Assembly: GCF_000277125.1 (NCBI RefSeq)
Contig: NC_016946.1
Location: forward strand, 434,001-498,000
DNA from: Mycobacterium intracellulare ATCC 13950
Lineage (GTDB): Bacteria > Actinomycetota > Actinomycetes > Mycobacteriales > Mycobacteriaceae
DNA length: 64,000 nucleotides
Direction: 5' to 3'
Part shown: one piece after another, positions 20,637 through 31,498 of the stretch
Numbering within the stretch: the first letter of the stretch is position 1
How the letters are laid out: each line of letters begins with the position of its first letter
The notes under the pieces: model-generated
Seen by the model: the letters and a program-made list of their open reading frames with translations, nothing else
Databases searched by the model: none
What the model was told of the DNA's origin: nothing
Program-made: the position numbers and the translations under genes

Positions 20637-21650
20637 TCAGGGCGTGACGAGAACCTTGCAGTGCCGCTCGGGGTCGGCCAGGTCGTCGAACGCCGCCCCG
20701 ACCGCATCCAGGCCCACCTCGCCGGTGATCAGCGGGCTGACGTCGATGTCGCCGTCGGCCAGCGCGCGCAGCGAGTCGCCGAACTCGTCGGGGGTGTAGG
20801 CGAGCACGAACTGCACGTTGATCTCTTTGGCGATCGCGAAGAAGGGATGCACTGTGTCGGGTTGCATGCACACCCCGGCGACCACCAGTCGGGTGCCCGG
20901 CCGCGCGCGGAGCAGCACGTCGTCGATGATGCCGGGCACCCCGACGGCCTCGAACACCACCGCGGGCTTGACACTGTCGAAGGGCGAGCCCTGCGCCGGA
21001 TCCAGCGTCTGGTGAGCTCCCATCGCGGTGGCGAGCTCCCGTCGCTTCGGTGAAAAGTCTGCCGCCACAATGGTTTCGACGCCCTTGGACCGAAGGGCGG
21101 CGACGATGGCGATCCCGATCGGGCCGCAGCCCAGTACCAGGGCCGTCTCCCCGGGCGCGACGTTGGACTTGTTGACGGCATGCAATCCCACCGCCATGGG
21201 TTCGGTCAGTGCTGCATGTTTGAAGTCCAGGCCATTGGGGACGGGCAGCAGCAGCGGCGCGGACAACAGCATCCGTTCGGAGTAGCCGCCGATTGTGCTG
21301 TTGCTGTACACAATTGGCTCGATGCCCTTGGCGGACAACAGCACCGGCAGCGAGGTGACCAGGGTGCCCGGTGGATGGGTCTCGGTGTCGGGGCCGGCTT
21401 CGAGTATCTCGGCGCTGAATTCGTGACCCATGAAGATGTCGTGGTCCAGGTCGACGTGCATGCCACCGCCGCCACCGGCCGCCCGTTCGGTCATTTCCAG
21501 CACCTGGGCGCCGTGGGCGGCGAAATGCAGGTCGCTGCCGCAGATTCCGCATGCCCGCACGCCGACGAGCACCTGCCCGGCTTCGGGGATCGGGTCGGGC
21601 ACGTCGTCGCGGTAGACCATGCGACCGTCGCGCAACACCGAGGCGCGCAT
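20637..21650 (-). CDS. Zinc-dependent medium-chain alcohol dehydrogenase
   Basis: The protein is 337 aa in the MDR family. The catalytic zinc region shows GICGSDLHF and GHEFSAEI; the NAD(P) fold shows LVLGCGPIGIAIVAALR. The four-cysteine structural zinc loop of classical ADHs appears absent and is replaced by a glycine-rich insert (ERAAGGGGGMHVDLD). Its start overlaps the stop of the monooxygenase gene by one base, so it is the third gene of a coupled operon with ephA. The substrate is unknown. This gene is not at the corresponding M. tuberculosis site as far as I recall. Confidence 0.85.
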   Translation of the reverse strand: MRASVLRDGRMVYRDDVPDPIPEAGQVLVGVRACGICGSDLHFAAHGAQVLEMTERAAGGGGGMHVDLDHDIFMGHEFSAEILEAGPDTETHPPGTLVTSLPVLLSAKGIEPIVYSNSTIGGYSERMLLSAPLLLPVPNGLDFKHAALTEPMAVGLHAVNKSNVAPGETALVLGCGPIGIAIVAALRSKGVETIVAADFSPKRRELATAMGAHQTLDPAQGSPFDSVKPAVVFEAVGVPGIIDDVLLRARPGTRLVVAGVCMQPDTVHPFFAIAKEINVQFVLAYTPDEFGDSLRALADGDIDVSPLITGEVGLDAVGAAFDDLADPERHCKVLVTP

Positions 21651-22837
21651 CAGTGCACCGCGTCTTTCTGTTCGTCGACGTGCTCGGTGATGGCCTTGAC
21701 CACGGCCTCGCCGGCCCGGCCGATCAACTGGTCACGTTTGCCTCTGGCCCAGTCGTGCGATGCGCGGGACGCTTCGAGTTGACGTTTGAAGTGAGGAATC
21801 ACCTTGCGCGCCATCAGGTCATAGCAGCGGTACGTCGCCTCGGGCGATGCCCAGTCATGGCCGAGCATCAGCAGGGTGCCGAAGCCGCCGGAGCGGTCGA
21901 GCAGGTCTTCGACGTGGGCGATGGCGTCCTCGGGCGTGCCGATGCAGCAATTCCCCTTGGCCGCGTAGTCCGCGACGAACTCGTGTGGGGTCTGGGTGCC
22001 TTCCACGCTGTTGGCCAGCGGGACGAACCCGGCGGCGCCGAAGTAATTCGCGAAATCCTGCAGCCCGTAAGTGCAATCGTCGATGGCCTGCTCGCGGCTG
22101 TCGGCGATGTGCATGATGCTCAGGACGCGCCAGTTGCCGCGGTCGGGCTCGTCCCGTCCGGCCTTCTCGGCCTGCTCGCGCACCACGTCCCAGGTGGTCT
22201 CCAGCGCCGCGTAGCCGCCGGGCACCGACATCGACAGCGACAGCAGCGAGGTGCCCAGCGCGCCGGCCAGCCGCGGACCGGACGGCGAAATCATTGCCGC
22301 CGTGGAGATTTCGGGGTAAGGCCAGGTGTAGGGCCGGATGTGCAACTGCGCGTCGCGCAGGGTGAACCAATCGGAGTGGCGGTCGATCCGTTCGGTGGGT
22401 GCGGCCCGGAACAGCGCCAGGATGGCCTCGAGGGATTCCTGCATCATCGGTCGCTGTTCGACGGGATCGATGCCCATCATGTAGGCATCCGACGGCAGCG
22501 CGCCGGGCCCGGTTCCGAACATGACCCGGCCGCGGGTCAGGTGATCCAGCAGCACCCACCGATCGGCGACCATCAGCGGGTGGTGATAGGGCAGCGAGAC
22601 CACTCCCGTGCCCAGCCGGATGTGTTTGGTCCGCTCGGCCGCCGCGGCGATGAATACCTCCGGACAGGCGATCAGCTCGTAGCCGCCCGAGTGGTGTTCG
22701 CCGAACCACGCTTCGTCGAACCCGAGCCGATCCAGCGCGACGACGCGTTCCATGTCGTATTCCAGTGCGACCGTTGGGGATTGGCCGACGGGGTGAAACG
22801 GGGTGATAAAGACACCGAAACGCAGGGGCGCGCTCAT
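21650..22837 (-). CDS. Luciferase-like flavin-dependent monooxygenase (Rv3618 type)
   Basis: The 395-aa protein has the bacterial-luciferase TIM-barrel pattern (PLRFGVFITPFHPVGQSPTVALEYDMERVVALDRLGFDEAWFGEHHSGG, then RTKHIRLGTGVVSLPYHHPLMVADRW). These enzymes use reduced flavin and O2. Length equals Rv3618. Its ATG shares the A of the ephA stop (TGATG), so translation is coupled. Together with epoxide hydrolase and ADH it suggests stepwise oxidation of a lipid- or terpene-like substrate, which is inference. Confidence 0.88.
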   Translation of the reverse strand: MSAPLRFGVFITPFHPVGQSPTVALEYDMERVVALDRLGFDEAWFGEHHSGGYELIACPEVFIAAAAERTKHIRLGTGVVSLPYHHPLMVADRWVLLDHLTRGRVMFGTGPGALPSDAYMMGIDPVEQRPMMQESLEAILALFRAAPTERIDRHSDWFTLRDAQLHIRPYTWPYPEISTAAMISPSGPRLAGALGTSLLSLSMSVPGGYAALETTWDVVREQAEKAGRDEPDRGNWRVLSIMHIADSREQAIDDCTYGLQDFANYFGAAGFVPLANSVEGTQTPHEFVADYAAKGNCCIGTPEDAIAHVEDLLDRSGGFGTLLMLGHDWASPEATYRCYDLMARKVIPHFKRQLEASRASHDWARGKRDQLIGRAGEAVVKAITEHVDEQKDAVH

Positions 22838-23796
22838 CAAAGCTCCAATCCGTTGAGGAATTCCAGTAAGGCCGCATTCACCTCGCCGGGGCGCTCCTGC
22901 TGCAGCCAATGCCCGGCGCCGTCGATCATCACCTGTCGGTACGGACCGGAAATCGCCTCCGCAGCGCGGTCGGCGCGGGTGAACGACAGGACGGGATCGG
23001 CCGTCCCGCCGATGAACAGACACGGGACCGAAATCTTGACGCCGTCGAGTTCGGGCGTGGTCTCCCAGTTGCGGTCGAAATTGCGATACCAGTTCAGGCC
23101 GCCGGTGAAGCCGGTCCGCGAGAATTCGGCGACGTAGTGGTCGAGCTCGTCCTGGCTTATCCAGTCCGGCAGGCCGTCGGGTTCGCCAAGGCGTTCGACG
23201 AAACCCGCCGGACCGGGGCTGGCCATCCGCACCAGCGCATCCTTGCCGTCGGTTCGCAGGCTGCCCATCATGCGACGGATCACCCGGGCGGGATCGGCGT
23301 TCAATTCGGCGTCGGCGACACCGGGCTCCTGGAAGTAAAGGATGTAGAAGAAGTTCTCGCCGAACATCTTTCGCCACGCCTTCGTCGGCGCTACGCGCGG
23401 GCGCGGCGTCACGGGCACGCTGAGCGCGGCGACGGCCGCGACCCGGTCGGGGTGCAGCAGCGGGGCGTTCCACACCACGGCGGCACCCCAGTCGTGCCCG
23501 ATCCACACGGCACGCTCGGCGCCGACGTCGTCGAGCAAACCGACCAGGTCGCCCGTCAACTGGTGAATGTCGTACGCCTCGACGGCATCCGGGCGATCCG
23601 AACCGCCGTAGCCGCGCTGATCGGGCGCCAGCACGTGGTAGCCGGCTTGCGCGAGGACGTCTATCTGGTGGCGCCAGGAGTAGGCCAGTTCGGGAAAGCC
23701 GTGGGCCAGGATCACCACGGGTGCGCCGCGGTCGCCCGCTTCGGTCACCCGCAGCCGCACACCATTGGTATCTACTAACCGTTGGGTTGGGGGCAC
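22837..23796 (-). CDS. ephA: Epoxide hydrolase EphA (alpha/beta hydrolase)
   Basis: The protein is 319 aa from GTG 23796. It has the oxyanion motif AHGFPELAYSW, the nucleophile aspartate in VWIGHDWGAAVVW, a tyrosine-bearing cap (LNWYRNFDRNWE) and the terminal GAGHWLQQERP histidine. It opens epoxides to diols. GTG 23796 aligns with the M. tuberculosis N terminus (QRLVDTNGVRLRV). An ATG at 23856 would add 20 residues. It leads a three-gene operon with the monooxygenase and ADH. Confidence 0.9.
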   Translation of the reverse strand: MPPTQRLVDTNGVRLRVTEAGDRGAPVVILAHGFPELAYSWRHQIDVLAQAGYHVLAPDQRGYGGSDRPDAVEAYDIHQLTGDLVGLLDDVGAERAVWIGHDWGAAVVWNAPLLHPDRVAAVAALSVPVTPRPRVAPTKAWRKMFGENFFYILYFQEPGVADAELNADPARVIRRMMGSLRTDGKDALVRMASPGPAGFVERLGEPDGLPDWISQDELDHYVAEFSRTGFTGGLNWYRNFDRNWETTPELDGVKISVPCLFIGGTADPVLSFTRADRAAEAISGPYRQVMIDGAGHWLQQERPGEVNAALLEFLNGLEL

Positions 23797-23865
23797 CGTC
23801 TCACCAAAGCACAACGGTTGCGCACTGAGAAGGGTCTCTTTGGCCCCGCGCAGCATAATTTGTGC

Positions 23866-24279
23866 ATGCGATTGGACCACGTAGTTCTGTGGACGAAGGA
23901 TCCGCGCGCGGCGATGGACTTCTACTCGAGGGTGGTCGGGCTGGCACCGGTGCGGTTCGCCGAGTTCGAGGCCGCCGAGGCGCCTTTCCCCAGCGTGCGG
24001 GTGTCCGAGGATTCGATCATCGACCTGATGCCACTCGAGATGGCTTCCGGTGCGGTGTCGTCCGCGGTGGCCGAAGGAAGCGCCGGCCAACCGGTCAACC
24101 ACGTCTGCCTTGCCCTGTCGAAGGCCGAATACGACGCGCTCGACACGCGCCTGCAGGCCGAGGGCGTGGACACCAGTGCCCGGCTGAACCACAGCTTCGG
24201 CGCGCGGGGCTGGGCGCCGCAGGGATTCTATTTCGCCGATCCCGACGGGAATGTGGTCGAGGCGCGCTACTACGAGTGA
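23866..24279 (+). CDS. VOC-superfamily (glyoxalase-like) protein
   Basis: The 137-aa single-domain protein starts MRLDHVVLWTKDPRAAMDFYSRVVGL and ends YFADPDGNVVEARYYE, the typical paired beta-alpha-beta-beta-beta modules with a metal-binding H near the start and E near the end. A CATAAT -10-like box (23854-23859) lies 6 nt before ATG 23866. It is divergent from ephA, 69 nt away. Substrate is unknown; glyoxalase I, dioxygenase or resistance roles are all possible. Confidence 0.8.
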   Translation: MRLDHVVLWTKDPRAAMDFYSRVVGLAPVRFAEFEAAEAPFPSVRVSEDSIIDLMPLEMASGAVSSAVAEGSAGQPVNHVCLALSKAEYDALDTRLQAEGVDTSARLNHSFGARGWAPQGFYFADPDGNVVEARYYE

Positions 24280-24532
24280 GCCTGCCGGCCTGGGAACTGC
24301 CAATCGTTAACTGGACAGCCCGGCGCTGCCGGAGCTGGCGATCGCCGCGGAGCAGATGGTGGCGACCCGCTGCGCCCCGGCGCTGCCGGAGCTGGCGATC
24401 GCCGCGGAGCAGATGGTGGCGACCCGCTGCGCCCCGGCGCTGCCGGAGCTGGCGATCGCCACAGGCGGTAGCCTGGACTTTTCCAGCTGCGTGTATATCG
24501 GGGAAGGACCTGGCCGGCAAGGCCGATGATTG
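24280..24532. other. Spacer upstream of ftsH holding a tandem repeat
   Basis: This 253-base gap has no convincing gene. Most of it (24321-24460) is the 57-bp tandem repeat described separately. An arginine/tryptophan-rich reading frame crosses it (19-residue repeats). It fits translation of the repeat better than a protein. The bases just before ftsH (GGGGAAGGACC, about 24499-24509) may hold its ribosome-binding site. Confidence 0.7.
24321..24460. repeat. 57-bp tandem repeat (about 2.5 copies) related to the 41-bp repeat
   Basis: Units start at 24321, 24378 and 24435, with exact copies over the compared bases and the last one cut after GCGATCGCC. Within the array, 24361-24403 and 24418-24460 read GGCGACCCGC...GGCGATCGCC. 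They match both ends of the reverse complement of the 41-bp element at 10305-10400 and 15060-15100, with a different middle. So this is the same family in the opposite orientation. Confidence 0.9.
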
Positions 24533-26965
<2,433 letters not shown>

Positions 26966-26981
26966 GCAAACGGAGGATTCG

Positions 26982-27584
26982 ATGGCACTGCCGGACACCG
27001 CGATGTCCAAGATGCGGGTCTTCGACCAGGACCGTGCCGAGGCCGCGGTCCGCGAGTTGCTGTGCGCGATCGGCGAAGACCCGGACCGGCACGGGCTGCG
27101 GGAAACCCCGGCCCGCGTCGCCCGCGCCTACCGGGAGATGTTCGCCGGGCTCTACACCGATCCGGACAGCGTGTTGAACACCATGTTCGACGAGGATCAC
27201 GACGAGTTGGTGCTGGTCAAGGAAATCCCGCTGTACTCCACGTGCGAACACCACCTGGTGTCGTTCCACGGGGTGGCCCACGTCGGCTACATCCCGGGCA
27301 ACGACGGCAGGGTCACCGGCCTGTCGAAGATCGCGCGACTGGTCGATCTGTACGCCAAGCGGCCCCAGGTGCAGGAACGGCTCACCAGCCAAATCGCCGA
27401 CGCCCTTGTGAAAAAGCTCAATCCGCGCGGTGTGATCGTCGTGGTCGAGGCCGAGCACCTGTGCATGGCGATGCGCGGTGTCCGCAAGCCCGGAGCGACG
27501 ACCACGACCTCGGCGGTGCGCGGAATATTCAAAACGAACGCCGCTTCTCGAGCCGAGGCGCTCGACCTCATCCTGCGGAAGTGA
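26982..27584 (+). CDS. folE: GTP cyclohydrolase I
   Basis: The 200-aa enzyme catalyses the first step of folate synthesis, GTP to dihydroneopterin triphosphate. Zinc ligands C88, H91 and C161 are visible in STCEHHLV and [12 protein letters not shown] 26982 follows GGAGGA (26972-26977). It is 16 nt after ftsH and overlaps folP by GTGA, so ftsH-folE-folP-folB may share a transcript. Confidence 0.96.
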   Translation: MALPDTAMSKMRVFDQDRAEAAVRELLCAIGEDPDRHGLRETPARVARAYREMFAGLYTDPDSVLNTMFDEDHDELVLVKEIPLYSTCEHHLVSFHGVAHVGYIPGNDGRVTGLSKIARLVDLYAKRPQVQERLTSQIADALVKKLNPRGVIVVVEAEHLCMAMRGVRKPGATTTTSAVRGIFKTNAASRAEALDLILRK

Positions 27585-28432
27585 GCCTGGCGCCTGTGCA
27601 GGTAATGGGAGTTCTGAACGTCACTGACGATTCGTTCTCCGACGGCGGCCGCTATCTCGACCCCGACAAAGCCGTGGCACACGGATTGGCGCTTGCCGCC
27701 GACGGCGCCGACATCGTCGACGTCGGGGGAGAATCCACCCGTCCCGGTGCCACGCGCGTCGACGCCCGTGTCGAGGCCTCCCGGGTCGTCCCCGTGGTCA
27801 AAGAGCTTTCCTCGCAAGGCATTACGGTGAGCATCGATACCATGCACGCCGACGTCGCGCGGGCGGCGCTGTGCAGCGGTGCGCGGATCGTCAACGACGT
27901 GTCCGGCGGCCGGGCCGATCCCGCGATGGCGCCGCTGCTGGCCGAGGCGAAAGTGCCTTGGGTGCTGATGCATTGGCGCTCCGTGTCGGCGCAGCGTCCG
28001 CACGCGGCCCCGGACTATCGTGACGTGGTCGCCGAGGTGCGCGCCGAATTGCTTGCCAGTGTCGACGCCGCGGTGTCCGCCGGTGTCGATCCCGCTCAGC
28101 TGATGATCGATCCGGGGCTGGGATTCGCCAAGACGGGACAACACAATTGGGCGCTGCTGCATGCGCTGCCGCGATTGGTCGCCACCGGGATCCCGGTGCT
28201 GCTGGGCGCGTCGCGCAAACGGTTCCTCGGTACGTTGCTGGCCGGGCCCGACGGTTCGCCGCGGCCCCCCGACGGGCGTGAGACGGCGACCGCGGTGATT
28301 TCCGCGCTCGCCGCGCTGCACGGGGCCTGGGGGGTACGGGTGCACGATGTGCGCGCCACGGTCGATGCGCTCAAGGTCGTGGCGGCGTGGAACGACGAGA
28401 CGCACACTGGGCTGGCTGAACACGATGGCTGA
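27581..28432 (+). CDS. folP: Dihydropteroate synthase
   Basis: The 283-aa TIM-barrel enzyme condenses the pterin pyrophosphate with p-aminobenzoate and is the sulfonamide/dapsone target. It has [43 protein letters not shown] and [12 protein letters not shown] 27581 overlaps the folE stop (GTGA) and aligns with the M. tuberculosis FolP1 start. The stop overlaps folB by 8 nt. Confidence 0.96.
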   Translation: MSLAPVQVMGVLNVTDDSFSDGGRYLDPDKAVAHGLALAADGADIVDVGGESTRPGATRVDARVEASRVVPVVKELSSQGITVSIDTMHADVARAALCSGARIVNDVSGGRADPAMAPLLAEAKVPWVLMHWRSVSAQRPHAAPDYRDVVAEVRAELLASVDAAVSAGVDPAQLMIDPGLGFAKTGQHNWALLHALPRLVATGIPVLLGASRKRFLGTLLAGPDGSPRPPDGRETATAVISALAALHGAWGVRVHDVRATVDALKVVAAWNDETHTGLAEHDG

Positions 28433-28814
28433 TCGAATCGAGTTGCGCGGGTTGAAGGTTCGCGGGCAACACGGGGTTTTCGACCACGAACGCGCGAGCG
28501 GGCAGGACTTCGTCGTCGACGTCACCGTGTGGATCGATCTGGCGTCGGCCGCCGCCACCGACGACCTGACCGACACCTACGACTACGGCGCGCTGGCCCG
28601 GCTGGCGGCCGACGTCGTGGCGGGACCCGCGCGAAACCTGATCGAGACCGTCGCCGCCCAGATCGCCGATGAGGTGATGGACGACGAACGCGTGCACGCC
28701 GTCGAGGTGGTGGTGCACAAGCCGCAGGCCCCGATCCCGCAGCAGTTCGCCGACGTCTCGGTGGTGGTGCGGCGGTCCCGGCGCGGTGGCCGGGGTTCGG
28801 TGGTGCCGTTATGA
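28425..28814 (+). CDS. folB: Dihydroneopterin aldolase
   Basis: The 129-aa small tunnel-fold enzyme makes 6-hydroxymethyl-dihydropterin. It starts [23 protein letters not shown] and contains the catalytic [10 protein letters not shown] lysine near the C terminus. ATG 28425 lies within the end of folP. Confidence 0.95.
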   Translation: MADRIELRGLKVRGQHGVFDHERASGQDFVVDVTVWIDLASAAATDDLTDTYDYGALARLAADVVAGPARNLIETVAAQIADEVMDDERVHAVEVVVHKPQAPIPQQFADVSVVVRRSRRGGRGSVVPL

Positions 28815-28878
28815 CGCGTGTTGACGACGATGATGCCGGCTCGGTCCTGTGCGGAGCCGGGATCGAGGAGTGGCGCCG

Positions 28879-29397
28879 ATGACCAGAGTGGTGTTGTCCA
28901 TCGGGTCCAACCTGGGGGACCGGCTGGCGCGGTTGCAGTCGGTCGTCGACGGGCTGGGGGACACGGTGCTCGCCGTGTCACCGGTGTACGAGACCGACCC
29001 TTGGGGCCGGGTCGATCAGGCGCCGTTCCTCAACGCGGTGCTGATCGCCGACGACCCGGCCTGCGACGGGCAGGGCTGGCTGGCCCGGGCGCAGGAGTTC
29101 GAGCGCGCGGCGGGCAGGGTCCGCGGCGAGCGCTGGGGGCCGCGCACCCTCGACGTCGACCTGATCGCCTGTTACGGGCAAACCGAGGTGACCTCGCGGG
29201 AGAACAACCTGACGCTGCCGCATCCGCTGGCCCATTTGCGGGCCTTCGTGCTGATCCCCTGGCTGGCCGTCGACCCGGACGCTCGGCTGACGGTCGCCGA
29301 AGGGCCGCGTCCCGTCGCGCAGTTGCTGGCCGAACTGGAGCCCGCCGACCGTGCCGCCGTACGGCGCTCCGACCTGACGCTCGAGCTCACAACCTGA
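28879..29397 (+). CDS. folK: 2-amino-4-hydroxy-6-hydroxymethyldihydropteridine pyrophosphokinase
   Basis: The 172-aa protein pyrophosphorylates the pterin for FolP. It shows LSIGSNLGDR, VSPVYETDPWG, PFLNAVL, ERWGPRTLDVDLI and PHPLAHLRAFVLIPW. The start ATG 28879 follows AGGAG (28866-28870). The frame opens 10 codons earlier, but that start lacks a ribosome-binding site. A 64-nt gap separates it from folB. The stop overlaps the next ATG. Confidence 0.95.
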   Translation: MTRVVLSIGSNLGDRLARLQSVVDGLGDTVLAVSPVYETDPWGRVDQAPFLNAVLIADDPACDGQGWLARAQEFERAAGRVRGERWGPRTLDVDLIACYGQTEVTSRENNLTLPHPLAHLRAFVLIPWLAVDPDARLTVAEGPRPVAQLLAELEPADRAAVRRSDLTLELTT

Positions 29398-29873
29398 TGG
29401 GGCCCACCCGCAAGCGTGACCTGACGGCCGCGGTGGTCGGCGCCGCCGTGCTGGGTTACCTGCTGGTCAACGGCCTGTACCGGTGGTTTCCCCCGATCAC
29501 GGTGTTGACCGGCCTGTCGTTGCTGGCGGTGGCCATCGGCGAGGCGCTGTGGGCGCGCTACGTGCGCGCCAAGATCGCCGACGGCGAAATCGGCCCCGGT
29601 CGGGGCAGGTTGCATCCGCTTGCGGTGGCACGCAGCCTGATGGTCGCCAAGGCGTCGGCCTGGGTGGGGGCATTGATGCTGGGCTGGTGGGTGGGACTGC
29701 TGGTGTACTTCCTGCCGCGCCGGTCCTGGCTGCGGGCCGCCGCCGAGGACACCACCGGAACGGTGGTGGCGGCCATCAGCGCGCTGGCATTGGTGGTCGC
29801 CGCGCTGTGGCTGCAACATTGCTGCAAGTCCCCGTACGACCCGACCGAGCGCGGCGAGGGCGCCGAAACCTAG
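29397..29873 (+). CDS. DUF3180 membrane protein (Rv3605c type)
   Basis: The 158-aa protein has four hydrophobic segments in two pairs and a short polar C terminus ending in PYDPTERGEGAET. It is always found behind folK in mycobacteria as far as I know, with no known activity. Start ATG shares a base with the folK stop (TGATG), so it is coupled to folate genes. Confidence 0.85.
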   Translation: MGPTRKRDLTAAVVGAAVLGYLLVNGLYRWFPPITVLTGLSLLAVAIGEALWARYVRAKIADGEIGPGRGRLHPLAVARSLMVAKASAWVGALMLGWWVGLLVYFLPRRSWLRAAAEDTTGTVVAAISALALVVAALWLQHCCKSPYDPTERGEGAET

Positions 29874-29947
29874 CGCCGATCGATCGGCGGATCAACCCAG
29901 GTGAGAATCGCCGGAGTAGGGCGACACGCGGATTGACCTCGCGCAGG

Positions 29948-29953
29948 TACAGT
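29948..29953 (+). promoter_or_regulatory. -10 box (TACAGT), leaderless start of the DUF6779 gene
   Basis: TACAGT ends 6 nt before ATG 29960. The spacing fits transcription starting at the A of the ATG. Confidence 0.55.
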
Positions 29954-29959
29954 CAGGCC

Positions 29960-31384
29960 ATGACCGTTCTGTCCCGCGGCGCCCGGGTGCGGCGCGGCGG
30001 CCGCAGGCCGGGGTGGGTGCTCTTGACCGCGTTGCTGGTCCTCGCGATAGGTGCCAGTTCCGCATTGGTTTTCACCAATCGGGTGGAACTCCTCAAGCTC
30101 GCTGTAATCCTGGCGCTGTGGGCCGCAGTCGCCGGCGCCTTCGTTTCCGTGCTCTATCGCCGCCAAAGCGACGCCGATCAGGCCCGCGTCCGCGATCTCA
30201 AGCTGGTCTACGACCTCCAGCTCGACCGGGAGATCTCGGCCCGGCGCGAATACGAACTGACCGTGGAGTCCCAGCTGCGTCGCGAGCTGGCCTCCGAGTT
30301 GCGCGCCCAGGCCGCCGACGACCTGGCCGAACTGCGCGCCGAGCTGAGCGCCTTGCGCACCAGCCTGGAAATCCTGTTCGACACCGACCTCGCGCACCGC
30401 CCCGCGCTCGGGACCGTCGAGAGCGAGCCGCAACCGGAGCGCGCCTACAGCGAGTGGGATCGCAACGGCGAGACCCCCCGCGACAACCCCGTCGATTGGG
30501 TGCCCAGCGATCGGGTCACCTCGGTGCCCCAGGACAACCCGCGCGGCCGCGCCGACGAGACGGCCATCATCGACGTCCCCGAAGAACCCCTGCTGCCGCC
30601 GCGCCAACCGCCGCCACCCCATCGGGAACGGCCCCGCTACCAGTACGAACCGCCCCAAGAACCCGCGTATTCGGCGCCGGAGCCGGCCTACGCCCCACCG
30701 CCGCCGGAGCCCCGGTTCGAACCCCGCCAGCAACCGCCACCGCAACCCGAACCCGAACCGCAGGCCCCGCCGGAGCCCGAACCACAGCCTGCGCCCCGGG
30801 CGGAGCGGCGCCGCCAGGACTGGCAGCCGACGGCCGCGGAAGGCCAGTGGTTGCCACCCGGGACACCGGGCAGCAACTGGACTGGTGCCGACGCCCCCGG
30901 GGAACCGGCGGGCGGGCGCCGGCGCGCGCGGCATTCGGGCCCCGACGAGTCCCGAGACGAACCCCGGGACGAAGCCCGGGACGAATACCGAGACGAAGCC
31001 TGGGACGGCCTGCCCGTCGAGCCCCTACCCCAACCGCCCTACGCCGAGTCCGGCCGCCGGGCACGGTCACGCCACTCGGCGGAGTACCGCGACTACGGGG
31101 TGCGCAGTTTCGCCCCCGGCACCGAGCCACCGGCCCCGGCGCCGCCCCCGCCGCCCGAGCCCCCGGTGCAGCAGGGCCCGCCCGCCGGCGCGCCCCCGCC
31201 GCCGCGGCTGGCGCCGCCGCCGGCACCGGAGCACACGCCCCGGCACGGCGGTGATCCCCAGCGCGAGGACGCCGGCGCCGCCGGGGAGACCACCGCCACT
31301 GGCGGCCAGTCGGTGGCCGACCTGCTGGCCCGCCTGCAGGTGCAGCCCTCCGAGGGCGGTCGGCGTCGCCGCCGCGAAGGCTGA
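29960..31384 (+). CDS. Membrane-anchored proline-rich protein (DUF6779, Rv3604c type)
   Basis: The protein is 474 aa. Residues about 20-65 make two membrane helices (WVLLTALLVLAIGASSALVF, LLKLAVILALWAAVAGAFVSVLY). A charged, probably coiled-coil stretch follows to about residue 150 (ARVRDLKLVYDLQLDREISARREYEL...). The rest is disordered, rich in Pro/Glu/Arg, and includes a run of R-D-E-x repeats (nucleotides 30944-31007). A short conserved C-terminal helix (SVADLLARLQV) ends the protein. Function is unknown; the architecture suggests a scaffold at the inner membrane. Confidence 0.85.
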   Translation: MTVLSRGARVRRGGRRPGWVLLTALLVLAIGASSALVFTNRVELLKLAVILALWAAVAGAFVSVLYRRQSDADQARVRDLKLVYDLQLDREISARREYELTVESQLRRELASELRAQAADDLAELRAELSALRTSLEILFDTDLAHRPALGTVESEPQPERAYSEWDRNGETPRDNPVDWVPSDRVTSVPQDNPRGRADETAIIDVPEEPLLPPRQPPPPHRERPRYQYEPPQEPAYSAPEPAYAPPPPEPRFEPRQQPPPQPEPEPQAPPEPEPQPAPRAERRRQDWQPTAAEGQWLPPGTPGSNWTGADAPGEPAGGRRRARHSGPDESRDEPRDEARDEYRDEAWDGLPVEPLPQPPYAESGRRARSRHSAEYRDYGVRSFAPGTEPPAPAPPPPPEPPVQQGPPAGAPPPPRLAPPPAPEHTPRHGGDPQREDAGAAGETTATGGQSVADLLARLQVQPSEGGRRRRREG

Positions 31385-31402
31385 GCTGGGAGCTTCCTCA
31401 CA

Positions 31403-31431
31403 TTGGGAAACGCCTGGTGATCGACTAGAGT
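31403..31431 (+). promoter_or_regulatory. Promoter before the Rossmann/panC/panD genes
   Basis: TTGGGA (31403-31408) and TAGAGT (31426-31431) are 17 bp apart, a good sigma-A-type pair, about 68 nt before ATG 31499. A GC-rich dyad (CCCACC-T-GGTGGG) lies in the transcribed leader. Confidence 0.5.
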
Positions 31432-31498
31432 CTTGGTGACCGAACGGTACCCACCTGGTGGGACCGGAACGAACAAGAAATCTGTGAGGTCGTCTGCG

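Noticed and set aside
31449..31475. T-box-like sequence in the leader before the Rossmann/panC genes
   Set aside because: The reverse strand has something like GGTGGGTACCG, but the orientation is wrong and no specifier hairpin is visible. It is just a GC-rich dyad.
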